From: Acidobacteriaceae bacterium
Lineage (GTDB): Bacteria; Acidobacteriota; Terriglobia; Terriglobales; Acidobacteriaceae
DNA length: 64,000 nucleotides
Direction: 5' to 3'
Assembly: GCA_003134995.1 (NCBI GenBank)
Contig: PLDC01000026.1
Location: 1-64,000 of the forward strand
A program made the position numbers and the translations under genes. This document shows, in pieces, positions 8,522-19,300 of the stretch. A model generated the notes under the pieces. The model worked only from the letters and a program-made list of their open reading frames with translations, was not told the origin of the DNA and ran no database searches. The first letter of the stretch is position 1; every line of letters starts with the position of its first letter.

Positions 8522-9631
8522 ATGCCTTTGCCTCTTTCAATCTTCATACTCGTGTCGGTGATCAAGTCGGCGATCGTCCTCGGCGTGCTTCTCACCGCGG
8601 TCGCATACACGGTCTGGCTGGAGCGCAAAGTGGTTGGCCACATGCAGAATCGCTGGGGACCCACGCGGGTGGGGCCGTTTGGACTCTTGCAACCCGCGGC
8701 CGATGGCATCAAGTTTTTGTTTAAAGAAGATCTGACGCCGCCGCACGTTTACAAGCCCTTGTTTATCGCGGCGCCGATGATGGCGCTGATCTTTGCCTTG
8801 ACTTCGATTTCGGTGATTCCGTTTGGCAATAGCTTCACGTTCGGGCCATTCTCCGTACCCCAATTCCTGCCGTTCCACTACGAGATGCCGTTCCATTGGG
8901 GTGGTGCCGTAATTGGACCGTACAGCATTCCGTTCCAGATTACCGATGTCAACATCGGGCTGCTTATGATTCTCGGTGTTACCTCGATGGGCGTCTACGG
9001 TGTGGCGCTGGCAGGATGGTCGTCGAACAATAAGTATTCTTTGCTGGGCGGACTGCGAGCGAGTGCGCAGATGGTCAGCTACGAAATTGCGCTGGGGCTT
9101 TCGCTGGTTGGGGTGCTGATTCAATCCGGCAGCTTCAGCCTGCGCGCCATCGTCGACGCGCAGGGCGGGCATTTCTGGGGCTTCATTCCGCGGTGGAATA
9201 TTTTTCATTGGCAGTTCATCGGCTTCTTCATCTACTTGATGGCTGCGTATGCGGAGACAAACCGCATTCCCTTTGACTTGCCCGAAGCCGAAACTGAATT
9301 GGTCGCGGGATATCACACCGAATACAGCGCCATGAAGTTTGCCATGTTCTTCATGGCGGAATACACGAATATGATTACGGTGGGTTGCGTGGCCACGCTG
9401 TTGTTTTTCGGCGGATGGCACGGGCCGCTGTTTGGGCCTCCGCTGGTGCAGGCCTTGTTACCCGTGTTCTGGTTTGCGGCGAAGATTTTCTGTTTTCTGT
9501 TTCTGTATATCTGGGTGCGCGGGACGTTGCCGCGCTTCCGCTACGACCAACTGATGTCGTTTGGCTGGAAGTTTCTTTTGCCGCTGGCAATTGCGAATCT
9601 GGTGGCGACGGCAATTTTCGTAGCCTGGTGA
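8522..9631 (+). CDS. nuoH: NADH-quinone oxidoreductase subunit H
   Basis: Membrane subunit forming the quinone tunnel entrance with NuoB and NuoD. It starts at MPLPLSIF; codons before it come from the palindrome. Conserved regions are WLERKVVGHMQNRWGPTRVG and GLLQPAADGIKFLFKED near the N-terminus, and ETNRIPFDLPEAETELVAG followed by EYSAMKFAMFFMAEY in the middle. About eight hydrophobic helices are visible. The length (369 aa) is slightly above the usual 320-350 because of an extended periplasmic loop (about residues 100-150). Downstream, where nuoI normally lies, there is only a palindromic element. Confidence 0.96.
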   Translation: MPLPLSIFILVSVIKSAIVLGVLLTAVAYTVWLERKVVGHMQNRWGPTRVGPFGLLQPAADGIKFLFKEDLTPPHVYKPLFIAAPMMALIFALTSISVIPFGNSFTFGPFSVPQFLPFHYEMPFHWGGAVIGPYSIPFQITDVNIGLLMILGVTSMGVYGVALAGWSSNNKYSLLGGLRASAQMVSYEIALGLSLVGVLIQSGSFSLRAIVDAQGGHFWGFIPRWNIFHWQFIGFFIYLMAAYAETNRIPFDLPEAETELVAGYHTEYSAMKFAMFFMAEYTNMITVGCVATLLFFGGWHGPLFGPPLVQALLPVFWFAAKIFCFLFLYIWVRGTLPRFRYDQLMSFGWKFLLPLAIANLVATAIFVAW

Positions 9632-9638
9632 GGGAAGG

Positions 9639-9763
9639 CAGTAGCCAGCTGCCAGCCCCCTGTTGCCAGTAAGAGCGTGCGCGGCGTGAGGTCGAATCGT
9701 GTTGAAAATGACTGTTGAACCAACTGTGACTGGGAACTGGCAACCGGCAACTGGCAACTGATT
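9639..9763. repeat. Intergenic palindrome with 7 bp-period arms (AACTGGC-type words), nuoH-nuoJ
   Basis: The right arm reads as heptamers aactggc, aaccggc, aactggc, aactga. The left arm (9639-9670) is its imperfect inverted copy (24 of 32 positions). About 58 bases separate the arms. It occupies the whole nuoH-nuoJ gap, exactly the place of nuoI in standard operons. Confidence 0.75.
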
Positions 9764-9769
9764 TTGCAT

Positions 9770-10282
9770 ATGCATCTTTTCTTATTTCTGATGTTCGGAG
9801 CCGTTTGCGTGGGCGGGGCAATCAACCTGCTGGCGCAGCGGCATCCCATCACCAGTGCGCTGTCGCTGATCGCGGTAATGGCTGCGCTGGCTGGGGAGTA
9901 TCTGCTGCTCGGCGCAGAGTTTGTCGCGGCCGTGCAGGTGATTGTGTATGCCGGTGCGATCATGGTGCTGTTCGTGTTCGTCATCATGCTGCTGAATGCC
10001 GGCGAAGAGGAACAAACCAAGGGAAGCCGTGTCGCTATTCTGCTGGGCGTGCCCGGAATGTTAACTGGCGGCCTACTCATAGGGTGGGTAGTGTTGCGGC
10101 ACTCCGGGACTGAGTCGGTGCCGATCGGCGCGTTGCCCGGACATCCTACGGATATCGCCCAGCTTCTATTTCATGATTTTCTGTTGCCGTTCGAAGTCAC
10201 CTCGGTATTGATCCTGATCGCCATCATGGGCGCCGTGGTTCTGGCCAGCAAACCGGAAGCCTCGGCGGGGAAGGTGGGCTGA
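9770..10282 (+). CDS. nuoJ: NADH-quinone oxidoreductase subunit J
   Basis: Membrane subunit between NuoK and NuoA/H. Five hydrophobic helices are visible, with the family pattern [30 protein letters not shown] around residues 45-75, including the pi-bulge helix region. The ATG at 9770 is preferred to the TTG at 9764, which would only add two residues. The stop overlaps the nuoK ATG (TGATG). Length is 170 aa. Confidence 0.95.
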   Translation: MHLFLFLMFGAVCVGGAINLLAQRHPITSALSLIAVMAALAGEYLLLGAEFVAAVQVIVYAGAIMVLFVFVIMLLNAGEEEQTKGSRVAILLGVPGMLTGGLLIGWVVLRHSGTESVPIGALPGHPTDIAQLLFHDFLLPFEVTSVLILIAIMGAVVLASKPEASAGKVG

Positions 10283-10596
10283 TGGTGCCATCGTATGTGC
10301 CCCTCTCGTACTACCTGCTGCTCAGTGGATTTCTGTTTGCGTGTGGCGTGGTCGGTTTTCTGATCAAGCGCAACATTATTACCATCTTCATGTCGATTGA
10401 GTTGATGTTGAACGGCGTGAATCTTTCGTTCGTGGCGTTCGCCGCACACTGGCACGCACTGGCTGGCCAGGTCTTCGTTTTCTTTGTGATGGTTGTGGCG
10501 GCTGCGGAAGCGGCCGTGGGACTGGCAATCATCATCGCCGTGTATCGCACGCGAGAGACGCTGAACGTCGATCAAGTGAACCTGCTCAAACTATGA
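10282..10596 (+). CDS. nuoK: NADH-quinone oxidoreductase subunit K
   Basis: Small three-helix antiporter-like subunit. The two intramembrane glutamates expected for proton transfer are in [13 protein letters not shown] and [12 protein letters not shown]. Length 104 aa is typical. It overlaps nuoJ by one base and nuoL by four (ATGA), indicating coupled translation. Confidence 0.96.
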   Translation: MVPSYVPLSYYLLLSGFLFACGVVGFLIKRNIITIFMSIELMLNGVNLSFVAFAAHWHALAGQVFVFFVMVVAAAEAAVGLAIIIAVYRTRETLNVDQVNLLKL

Positions 10597-12551
10597 ACCC
10601 GAACCTCAACCCGAATCTGAATCTCTGGGTGATCCCGATTCTGCCTCTGGCGGGGGCTGCGATCAACGGCTTTCTTGGGAAGAAGGCTTCGCGGGCGGGC
10701 GTTACCGCGGTTGCGCTCTTTTTCAGCGGAGCGGCTTTTGCCTGGGCTTTATTAGTCGCAGCGCGCTTCTCGTCGTTATCGCTTCCCTATCATGAGTTCT
10801 TCGCGCACTGGATCCGCATCACCGGCTTCAGTGCGGATTTTGCTTTTTATCTCGATCAACTTTCGCTGGTCATGTTGCTGGTGGTCACTGGCGTCGGATT
10901 CCTCATTCACGTCTACTCGGTCGGCTACATGTGGGACGATCCCAGCTACTACCGCTTCTTCAGCTATCTGAACCTGTTCATGTTTTTCATGCTGACGCTG
11001 GTGCTGGCCGGTAATTACCTGCAGATGTTCATTGGCTGGGAGGGGGTGGGGCTGGCGTCGTATTTGCTGATCGGGTTCTGGTTCACGAAAGATTCGGCGG
11101 CATCGGCGGGCAAGAAGGCGTTCATCGTCAATCGCATTGGCGATTTCGGATTTCTGATCGCACTGTTCTTGTTGATAAAACATTTTGGATCGCTGAATTT
11201 CGATCAGGTATTTGGCGCGGTGGTTCCCTTGCCCGTTGAGACTGCTGACGCGGGTCTGCTGACAGCGATCGGCATTCTGCTGATGGTCGGCGCTTGCGGC
11301 AAATCGGCGCAGATTCCGCTCTATGTGTGGCTTCCCGACGCGATGGAAGGTCCGACGCCGGTTTCTGCGTTGATCCATGCGGCTACGATGGTGACGGCGG
11401 GCGTCTACATGGTTTCGCGCTCGCATGTGATCTTTGAACGCGCGCCTTTCGCGCTGACGGTCGTGGCCATCATTGGCACGCTGACTGCATTTTTTGCTGC
11501 GACCATCGGCATTGCGCAGACTGACATCAAGAAAGTTCTCGCGTACTCGACCATCTCGCAGCTTGGCTACATGTTCATGGCCTGCGGCGTGGGGGCGTTT
11601 TCGGCGGGCATCTTCCACTTGATGACGCATGCGTTCTTCAAGGGCCTGCTGTTTCTGGGCGCAGGCTCCGTGATTCACGCGGTCGGCGGCGAGCAGGACA
11701 TGCGCAAGATGGGCGGCCTCAAATCGTTCATCCCCGTGACATTTGGGACCATGCTTATCGCGACCCTGGCGATTGCTGGAGTTCCGCCGCTGGCCGGCTT
11801 CTGGAGCAAGGATGAAATTCTGTGGAAGGCGTATCAGGTCAGCCCGGTCTATTGGGGAATCGGCGTGGTCACGGCGTTCATCACTTCCTTCTATATGTTT
11901 CGGCTGTTGTTCATGACGTTCTTCGGTGACTACCGCGGAGCCAAAGTGGATGCCCACGGGCACAGCTCCCACGGGCACGATGCTCACGGCCGCGGCGAGC
12001 CGCATGAGAGTCCGATGGTGATGCTGGTGCCGCTGATGATTCTGGCGCTGCTGTCGCTGGTCGGCGGCTTCGTCGGCTGGGGCAACCATTTCGAAAACTT
12101 TCTTGCGCCGGTGTTTGGGACGGCGGAAGCTGTCGACTCCGCAAGTCACAGCACGGAGCTTCTGCTGATGGGTGTGTCAGTGGCTGTCGCTCTTTTTGGA
12201 TGGTGGCTGGCGTATCTGCTTTACTGCAAGCGTCCCGAGCTTCCGCAGAAGATCGCCGACTCGCTCGGCAGCCTCTATCAGACGGTCGTTCATAAATACT
12301 ACATCGACGAGTTGTACGCAGCGGTTTTCGTTAAGCCGCTGATCGATGGATCGATGCGAATTCTCTGGCAGGATGTCGACCGGAAGATTATCGATGCTGC
12401 GGTGAATGACGCCGGCGACGGGGCGAAGCACGTTTCCGACGAAGTTCGGCATATGCAATCCGGCAACATTCGTTCATACGCGGGATGGATTTCGGCAGGC
12501 GCCGGCGTGGTGATTGCCCTCATGATCTGGATGTGGACGAAAGCGCGATGA
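10593..12551 (+). CDS. nuoL: NADH-quinone oxidoreductase subunit L
   Basis: The largest antiporter-like subunit, with the long lateral helix at its C-terminus. Conserved motifs include [19 protein letters not shown] with the key Glu, [21 protein letters not shown] with the broken-helix region, and [13 protein letters not shown] His-rich cytoplasmic or periplasmic loop ([18 protein letters not shown]) is near residue 455. Length 652 aa is normal. It overlaps nuoK and nuoM by four bases each. Confidence 0.97.
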   Translation: MNPNLNPNLNLWVIPILPLAGAAINGFLGKKASRAGVTAVALFFSGAAFAWALLVAARFSSLSLPYHEFFAHWIRITGFSADFAFYLDQLSLVMLLVVTGVGFLIHVYSVGYMWDDPSYYRFFSYLNLFMFFMLTLVLAGNYLQMFIGWEGVGLASYLLIGFWFTKDSAASAGKKAFIVNRIGDFGFLIALFLLIKHFGSLNFDQVFGAVVPLPVETADAGLLTAIGILLMVGACGKSAQIPLYVWLPDAMEGPTPVSALIHAATMVTAGVYMVSRSHVIFERAPFALTVVAIIGTLTAFFAATIGIAQTDIKKVLAYSTISQLGYMFMACGVGAFSAGIFHLMTHAFFKGLLFLGAGSVIHAVGGEQDMRKMGGLKSFIPVTFGTMLIATLAIAGVPPLAGFWSKDEILWKAYQVSPVYWGIGVVTAFITSFYMFRLLFMTFFGDYRGAKVDAHGHSSHGHDAHGRGEPHESPMVMLVPLMILALLSLVGGFVGWGNHFENFLAPVFGTAEAVDSASHSTELLLMGVSVAVALFGWWLAYLLYCKRPELPQKIADSLGSLYQTVVHKYYIDELYAAVFVKPLIDGSMRILWQDVDRKIIDAAVNDAGDGAKHVSDEVRHMQSGNIRSYAGWISAGAGVVIALMIWMWTKAR

Positions 12552-14065
12552 AGACCGACGATCTCAATTCCATCATTCTCACGCTGGTGACGTTTGCGCC
12601 ACTGGCGGGCGGGTTGCTGCTGATGCTGCTACCGCGCCGCGACCGTGACATCCGGATTTTTGCGCTCGTCATTTCGCTGCTGACGTTTGTTCTGTCTTTG
12701 CATCTGCCGGTTTATTTTCACCGCTCGCATCCGGGATTCCAGTACGAGATCGACCGGCAATGGGTTTCTACTCCGAATATTCATTACCACATGGGCGTTG
12801 ACGGCATTTCGCTCTGGCTGGTGGTGCTCACTACATTCCTCACGCCGCTGTGCGTGTTGATTTCCTGGAATTCGATTCACGAGCGGGTAAAAGAATTTTT
12901 TATCCTGCTGCTGATTCTGGAGACGGCGCTGATCGGCGTCTTCACGTCGCTCGACTTGTTCCTCTTCTATTTCTTCTGGGAAGCCACGCTGATTCCGATG
13001 GCGTTGCTGATTGGAATCTTCGGCCATGAGCGCAAGGTGTATGCCGCGGTGAAGTTCTTCATGTACACCATGATCGGATCGGTGTTCATGCTGGCGGCGA
13101 TCTTGTGGCTCTACGCGCATACTGGCAGCTTTGACTTTGTCGTCATTCGCGACCAGATCGCGAGCGGCGGAGTGCCGAGCTTTCCGGCGGCCGCTCAATG
13201 GCTCTTTCTGGGATTCTTTTTGGCATTCGCGGTGAAGGTTCCGCTCTTCCCTTTTCATACGTGGTTGCCCGATGCTCACGTGGAAGCGCCCACGGCCGGT
13301 TCAGTGCTGCTGGCTGGCGTTTTGCTGAAGATGGGCACATATGGGTTGCTGCGCTTTAACCTGGGCCTGTTTCCCGAGCAAGCGCGGCGCAATGCTTCCT
13401 GGATCATGACGCTCGCCTTGATTGGCATTATTTATGGCGCGCTGGTCGCGATGGTGCAGCCCAACATGAAGAAGCTGATCGCGTACTCCTCGGTCAGCCA
13501 TCTTGGATTTGTTGTGCTGGGAATTTTCAGCTTCACGCAGGCCGGATTGAACGGTGCCATTTTCGTAATGCTTGCGCATGGGATTTCGACGGGCGGGTTG
13601 TTCATGCTGGCGGGGATTCTGCATGAACGGCGCCACACTTACGAGATTAGCGAGTTCGGCGGCCTCGCCTCGCGAATGCCTGTCTATGCCGCGTCTTATC
13701 TGGTGATCGTGCTGGCATCCGCGGGCCTGCCTCTGCTGAACGGCTTCATTGGTGAATTTCTCGTGTTGAGCGGTGCGTTTCAGGACAAAGCGGTTTACGG
13801 AATTCTCGGTGCTACTGGCATCATCTGGAGCGCGGTCTATCTGCTCTGGATGTATCAGCGCGTTTTCTACGGCAAGGTCACACATCCGGTGAACAATTCG
13901 CTGCGCGATCTTTCGGGATTCGAGAAATGGGCGGTCTGGCCTTGCGCAGCAGCGGCGCTGGTGATGGGCGTGGCTCCCATCATGTGGCTGGGCGCCATCG
14001 ATCCGGCGGTGCGGGCCGCGCTCGCTCCCTTCGCGCAAGTAGTCGGCAAGGTGGTGGGACAATGA
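12548..14065 (+). CDS. nuoM: NADH-quinone oxidoreductase subunit M
   Basis: Antiporter-like proton-pumping subunit. It starts at the ATG overlapping the nuoL stop by four bases. The conserved FFWEATLIPMALLIGIFG, FPFHTWLPDAHVEAPTAGSV and AYSSVSHLGFVVLG are visible, with the expected Glu and Lys in the channel helices. Around 14 membrane segments, 505 aa. It overlaps nuoN by four bases. Confidence 0.97.
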   Translation: MKTDDLNSIILTLVTFAPLAGGLLLMLLPRRDRDIRIFALVISLLTFVLSLHLPVYFHRSHPGFQYEIDRQWVSTPNIHYHMGVDGISLWLVVLTTFLTPLCVLISWNSIHERVKEFFILLLILETALIGVFTSLDLFLFYFFWEATLIPMALLIGIFGHERKVYAAVKFFMYTMIGSVFMLAAILWLYAHTGSFDFVVIRDQIASGGVPSFPAAAQWLFLGFFLAFAVKVPLFPFHTWLPDAHVEAPTAGSVLLAGVLLKMGTYGLLRFNLGLFPEQARRNASWIMTLALIGIIYGALVAMVQPNMKKLIAYSSVSHLGFVVLGIFSFTQAGLNGAIFVMLAHGISTGGLFMLAGILHERRHTYEISEFGGLASRMPVYAASYLVIVLASAGLPLLNGFIGEFLVLSGAFQDKAVYGILGATGIIWSAVYLLWMYQRVFYGKVTHPVNNSLRDLSGFEKWAVWPCAAAALVMGVAPIMWLGAIDPAVRAALAPFAQVVGKVVGQ

Positions 14066-15591
14066 GTGTGGCTTTCCTCCCAGGCGTCTTGCAGACGCTT
14101 CCACAGAATGCCGATTACGTCCGCATCCTGCCGGAGATTGTTCTCTCGGTCTTCGGCATGATTGTGATGGTGCTCGAGCCTTTGCTCGACGAAAAGACAG
14201 GCCAGAAGATTCTAGGGCTGATCGCATTGGCGGGCGCATTGGCGGGGCTTGCGGCGACTTGGTTCATGGCGCAGGTTCCGGGAGTGGCTTTCTGGAACAT
14301 GATTCGAGTCGACGGCTTCAGCGTTTTTTTTCACGTGCTGGTAATTGCGATTGCGGCCGTCGTCATCCTCAGCTCGTATGAATATATGGCCGTGCAGCGC
14401 ATTCGCGCCGGGGAATACTACGCTCTGATTCTCTTCGGAACGGTCGGCGTTGCGCTGATGTCGTCGGCGGTCGAGCTGGTATTGATTTTTATCGCGCTTG
14501 AAATTTCTTCTATCTCTTCCTATGTATTGGCGGGATTCCGTCGGCACGAGGCTGCCAGCGCCGAATCTTCTTTGAAATACTTTTTGCTGGGTTCCTTCGC
14601 AACGGCGTTCTTCCTTTATGGAGTGGCGTTGATGTTCGGCGCCACCGGATCGACCAACATTGATCTAATTGCGCAGGCGTTGCGGGCTGGTCCGATCCCA
14701 TTGCTGGCGTTTGTGGCCGTGGCATTGATGTTCGTAGGTTTGGGATTCAAAGTGGCAGCTGCGCCTTTTCACATCTGGACGCCGGACGTCTACGAAGGGG
14801 CGCCGGCTCCGATTGTCGGCTTTATGTCGACCGCGCCTAAAGCGGCGGCGTTTGCAGTGTTGCTGCGAGTGGTTTTCGTGATCAACGTGCATGCCATTTT
14901 CTGGGTCATCTGGATCGCGGCAGCGCTCTCCATGACTTTGGGCAATGTAAGCGCTTTCGTGCAGGACAATGTGAAGCGACTGCTGGCTTACTCCTCGATC
15001 GCGCACGCCGGGTACGTGCTGGTGGCATTTGCCGCCGCGCCTCAACTCGGAACCTCGGCGGTTATGTTTTACACTGCGGCCTATGCCGCGATGAATCTCG
15101 GTGCATTCGCCGTGGTTACTCATTTCGCCAACGCGGGCGAGCGCTATGTAACTCTCGAGGACTATGAAGGCCTGGGGCGCAGCTCCCCGCTGCTGGCCGC
15201 TACGCTCACCATTTTCTTGCTTTCACTGATTGGGATCCCGATGACCGGCGGCTTCTTTGCTAAGTTCTACGTGTTCAGCGCGGCCGTGAAAGCGAATTTG
15301 ATCTGGCTTACGATCATCGGCGTGCTCAACAGCGGCGTGGGCGCTTATTACTACCTGCGCATTATTGTGATGATGTATATGCGCGAATCGCGGAAGGAAA
15401 TTCCTGTAACTCCCACTCCACTGGCGCTGCGCGTGGCGCTGGCAGTCTGCCTCGTTGCGACCCTTTATCTTGGACTCTTTCCCGGCCGCGTGTTGCAGTA
15501 TGCGCAGGACTCCGCTCAGCAACTCGTTCCGCAGACCTCGCCCGGCGTTACGTCTTCCGCAAAAGTTCACACGGCTACAGAAACTTTCTGA
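14062..15591 (+). CDS. nuoN: NADH-quinone oxidoreductase subunit N
   Basis: Third antiporter-like subunit and last gene of the operon. Motifs: EYYALILFGTVGVALMSSA, FIALEISSISSYVLAGF, KVAAAPFHIWTPDVYEGAP and LLAYSSIAHAGYVLV. 509 aa. An ATG at 14062 overlapping the nuoM stop is chosen; a longer frame from 13927 lies within nuoM. The downstream end is convergent with pcm, with a short TC-repeat stretch (15592-15603) between and no clear intrinsic terminator. Confidence 0.97.
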   Translation: MSVAFLPGVLQTLPQNADYVRILPEIVLSVFGMIVMVLEPLLDEKTGQKILGLIALAGALAGLAATWFMAQVPGVAFWNMIRVDGFSVFFHVLVIAIAAVVILSSYEYMAVQRIRAGEYYALILFGTVGVALMSSAVELVLIFIALEISSISSYVLAGFRRHEAASAESSLKYFLLGSFATAFFLYGVALMFGATGSTNIDLIAQALRAGPIPLLAFVAVALMFVGLGFKVAAAPFHIWTPDVYEGAPAPIVGFMSTAPKAAAFAVLLRVVFVINVHAIFWVIWIAAALSMTLGNVSAFVQDNVKRLLAYSSIAHAGYVLVAFAAAPQLGTSAVMFYTAAYAAMNLGAFAVVTHFANAGERYVTLEDYEGLGRSSPLLAATLTIFLLSLIGIPMTGGFFAKFYVFSAAVKANLIWLTIIGVLNSGVGAYYYLRIIVMMYMRESRKEIPVTPTPLALRVALAVCLVATLYLGLFPGRVLQYAQDSAQQLVPQTSPGVTSSAKVHTATETF

Positions 15592-15632
15592 TCTCTCTCT
15601 CTCTTCGGATGTTCCGCTTTCTTAGACGCGCT

Positions 15633-16268
15633 TCATTCCTGACCGGGAACCAAAGGTACAAAGCGCACAAGCTCACGAAGAGAAGTCACGGCCTGGCCGT
15701 TGACCATGCGGATGAACTGCAGCTGTTGAGAGTCGGAAGATCCGATCGGAATGATCATTCGTCCTCCGTCGCGGAGTTGAGCGGGCAGAGCCGGAGGCAA
15801 ATGGAGAGCGGCGGCAGAAACGAGGATGGCGTCAAACGGAGCGCTGTCAGGAAGTCCGAGCGCGCCATCGCCGATGATGACATGGACATTGCGATAGCCA
15901 AGCGTAGAGAGAAGATTGCGGGCGCTCTCGGCGAGAGACACGTGCCGTTCGATGGAAAACACTTCTGCAGCAAGTTCCGCGAGCAGCGCGGCAGCGTAGC
16001 CGGAACCGGTTCCGACCTCGAGAACCTTGTCGTTCGGCGTGACCTGGAGAGATTCGAGCATGAGCGCAACAATATAAGGTTGAGAAATGGTTTGGCTGTC
16101 ACCGATGGGAAGCGGATGATCTTCGTAGGCCTGCGCACGGTTTGCTTCAGAGACAAATTCGTGCCGCGGTACGCGAAGCATGGCGTCAAGAACGCGCGTA
16201 TCGGAGATGCCGCGATCCCGGAGTTGAGAATCGACCATCAGTCGCCGAGCAGCGGTCGGATCAGGCAT
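15633..16268 (-). CDS. pcm: Protein-L-isoaspartate O-methyltransferase
   Basis: Repairs isoaspartyl damage in proteins with S-adenosylmethionine. The SAM-binding motif VLEVGTGSGYAAALLAEL is near residue 78, and the family hallmarks VPRHEFV and QTISQPYIVALM precede it. 211 aa from MPDPTAARRLM. An in-frame ATG at 16355 would translate the upstream palindrome and is rejected as the start. It is downstream of tamB on the same strand. Confidence 0.93.
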   Translation of the reverse strand: MPDPTAARRLMVDSQLRDRGISDTRVLDAMLRVPRHEFVSEANRAQAYEDHPLPIGDSQTISQPYIVALMLESLQVTPNDKVLEVGTGSGYAAALLAELAAEVFSIERHVSLAESARNLLSTLGYRNVHVIIGDGALGLPDSAPFDAILVSAAALHLPPALPAQLRDGGRMIIPIGSSDSQQLQFIRMVNGQAVTSLRELVRFVPLVPGQE

Positions 16269-16278
16269 AAGCGGTGGT

Positions 16279-16359
16279 TCAGTGGTCGGTGATCGATGGT
16301 CGATCCTCAGCAACCGGCGTTTTCTTACTGACCACTGATCACTGACCACCGACAACTGA
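16279..16359. repeat. Intergenic palindrome with 7 bp-period arms (CTGACCA-type words)
   Basis: The right arm (about 16327-16359) is a run of heptamers ctgacca, ctgatca, ctgacca, ccgacaa. The left arm (16279-16304) is an imperfect inverted copy (19 of 26). It fills the tamB-pcm gap and was probably the source of a false N-terminal extension of pcm. Confidence 0.7.
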
Positions 16360-16361
16360 TT

Positions 16362-19300
16362 TCATTTCTTGCGACGGCGGACCTGTATGTCGAAGCTGAC
16401 GACGCCGTTCTGGTCGCGGTTACCGACGAGGGAAACGCTGCGATTGACATAATACTCCCCCTGAATAATCTGCTGCGAACTCTGAGAAACGTTGGTGGAG
16501 TAAGTGAGAGACAGATTATTAGCGAACTGCTGCTCGATCGTGATCTGGGGACCATTGCTGACAGGATTGGTGATGGTGGTAAGTCCCTGGGGATCGATTT
16601 TGATATTGCTGGCGCCGAACAAACGCTGAAATCGGCTGCTGGCCGTGTCGTTGATCGCCTGGTTGAGAATGAGATCGCTGGTCTGATCAGAGAAGCCGCC
16701 CTGGCCGGACTGCTCCTGAAGTTGCGCAGATTCTTCGTTCGTGCGACCCAGCGCGAGGAGCGCGATGATATCGGACTTGGGCAAAGGAGGTTCCGACCTG
16801 TAGTTGATATTGAGACGGTCGGGCGTGCCGGTAATCGTGATGTTGAGATCGTAACTTCTCACATGGCTGGAGGCCTGCAGATTGAGCTGAGGCTCGATGG
16901 CAACTGGATTGGAGAAAGTGATGTCCCCGCGCTCGAGTGTAAAACGGATGCCGTGGAAAGTGGCTTTGCCTTCCAGGATATCGACACGCCCTAGAACCGC
17001 GGGCCGAGCCACGGAGCCGCGCAGTCGAAGGTCGGCGTCTCCGGAAAGGCGAGCGATAGCGGTGCGCATTTGCAGTTCCGGCGCGGTCTGAACGTGAATA
17101 TCGAGCTTGACGTTATTGAGCGGCGAGTTGGCGACGGTAACCGTAGCAAACTGGCGGCTGCGCTGGAGATACGCGCTGAAATCGAATCCAGGTGTCACCG
17201 CAATTTTGGTAATACTGATGTCGCCTGACACGGTGGAGGCGGAACGGCTGCCGATCCAATGCAACTCAGTGTTAGCTGTGGAGCTAACGCCGGGCGGATA
17301 ACGCAAGCGAACATCCTTGCCGGTGGCGGTGAGATTGAAGTTGAACTGCCGGTTCACGTAATTGGCATCACCTTTCAGATCAACGGTTCCACCGCCAGTG
17401 CGGGCGGTAAGCGCCTCGATGTGGACGCGATCGCGAGTGAATAGAAGTGAGCCGTTGAGTTCACTGAGGCCGCTCGGGAGTCCCGCATATAAAAGCGCAC
17501 CGTTTGCCACCTGGAAATTGCCTTGCGGTGAAGGGTCAGCGAGCGTGCCGCCCACAGTCAGGTTCATGGTGACGAGGCCGGAGGCCGTGAAGTCCGAATC
17601 GAAACTGGAAAGTAGTTTCAGGTCGAGGCGACCGTTGGCTGTGAGATCGAGTGCGCGTGCGCCGGAAAGTTGAATGGATCCGTGCCCGGTGAGGTCAGTT
17701 CCGTCCCCTACAAGATGGAGTTGCTGGATGTTCACGGCCCGATCAGCCAGGGTGAATCGAATGGGATCTTGATTGCGTAGTTTTACATTCTCCAGGTCGA
17801 GCGCGAGCGCGCTCAGGTTGCCGGCGACGATCCATTGTGCGGGCTGGCGTAGTGGGCCACGCAAGTCGAAAGACCCGGTAACCGCGGAATGTCCCGTGAT
17901 TTGGCCGCCGAAGTAGGAGCGCCAGAGAGCATCGACATCCAGCTGATCGGTTTGAAACGACAGATGGGCAGGATAGCCATCGCGCAATTGCACGTCGCCG
18001 CTGACGATGAGAGAACCACGCTGAAAATTTGACTTACCGGTTAATTGAAGCCCGCTGCCCTGAGTGATGGCTTGCAGATCGAGTTCGCCAGCGAGTTCAT
18101 GGTCAAGGGTAAGGTCGCGCACGTGGAGCGTTCCGTCGATCGAGGGCGCACTGGCTGTACCCGAGGCTTTTACAACAAAGTCGGCGCGTCCCTCAGCGGG
18201 AAAACGATCCAGATGGATTTGTCGAACCTGTGCGAGATCGAAATTATTGCCGACGAGGTCAAGACGAAAAACGCTCGAGGACGGATTGTAGGCGGCGCTT
18301 CCGGTGACGACCGAATCGTCATGGAAGAGATGAATGTTATCGAAAAAGATTTCCCCTTGCGCCAGACGGTAAGCGGAATCGAATTGCCGAATGGTCTCCC
18401 CGTAAGCGGAGGCATTGTTGAGATGGAGCTGTCCTTCGAAGTGTGGATCGGAAAAGGTGCCCGCAGCCTGCACGAAAAAATCAGCATTACCCGTGATGGG
18501 ATAGTTGTACCCGAGCAGAGCCTGAATAGGCGCGACATCGGAGTTGTGGACGTTAGCGCGCAGAGTGAAAGCGCTGTCGCCAGTGAAATGGCCATGCTGA
18601 AGCGTGACGGTGGTGTCAAACTCTGCGGATGTGTCATCACGGCGCAAGGTCGCGTTGTGAAGAGCGATGCTCTGGAAAGAAAGCTGGACCGTGGCGGAAA
18701 GAGAATCCCATTTGGTTTGGAGTGGATGTGTCTTGGCCGTAGCGGGCAGCGTGATGTCGAAATCGTCGGCCTGCAGACTACCGGCGAACTGCGGTGACAA
18801 AACCGCACCACTCATGCTGCCATTGAAGGCAGCGTTGCCATTCAGTTCGACATCGTACATCGCCGGACCGCGAACAACGGTTACAAAGGGCAGCCAGTCT
18901 GCAAGACTGGAAGTGGAAACGGACAGGTGAACGGCGGATGACGCAGATAATGTGCCGGAGGCCTGGATGTGGGACGTGGGCGTGGTGAGGGTGAACTGCG
19001 GGAGATCGATGGAGTTGTCGACGGCGTGGTAAATACCTTTGGCGTGGGCGCTGATTCGCAAATGTCCGGGAACGTGGTGCTCGGGCGGAGTGAGGTCGAG
19101 CGCGAATTGGATTTCCGCATCGCGGGGAGTTCCCTTCCAGCGAGTTTCAAGTGTGCCCGAGGCGGATGCGGCTGGATGATAAGGCGGGAACGGATGAGTG
19201 GTAGCGTTCAGGGCTGCCGCTAAATCTTCTGCTGAAAGGTCGTGCAGATGAAGGAGAACGAACGCGCTTTGGATTGCAGGCACCTTGGTCTTCGGCGTTT

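Noticed and set aside
1363-9763. Possible CRISPR array
   Set aside because: Word-repeat palindromes have 7-8 base units with no spacers of constant size, and no cas gene is near.
15609-16292. Plus-strand frame opposite pcm
   Set aside because: pcm on the minus strand has the SAM-binding motif; the plus-strand product is unlike any family.
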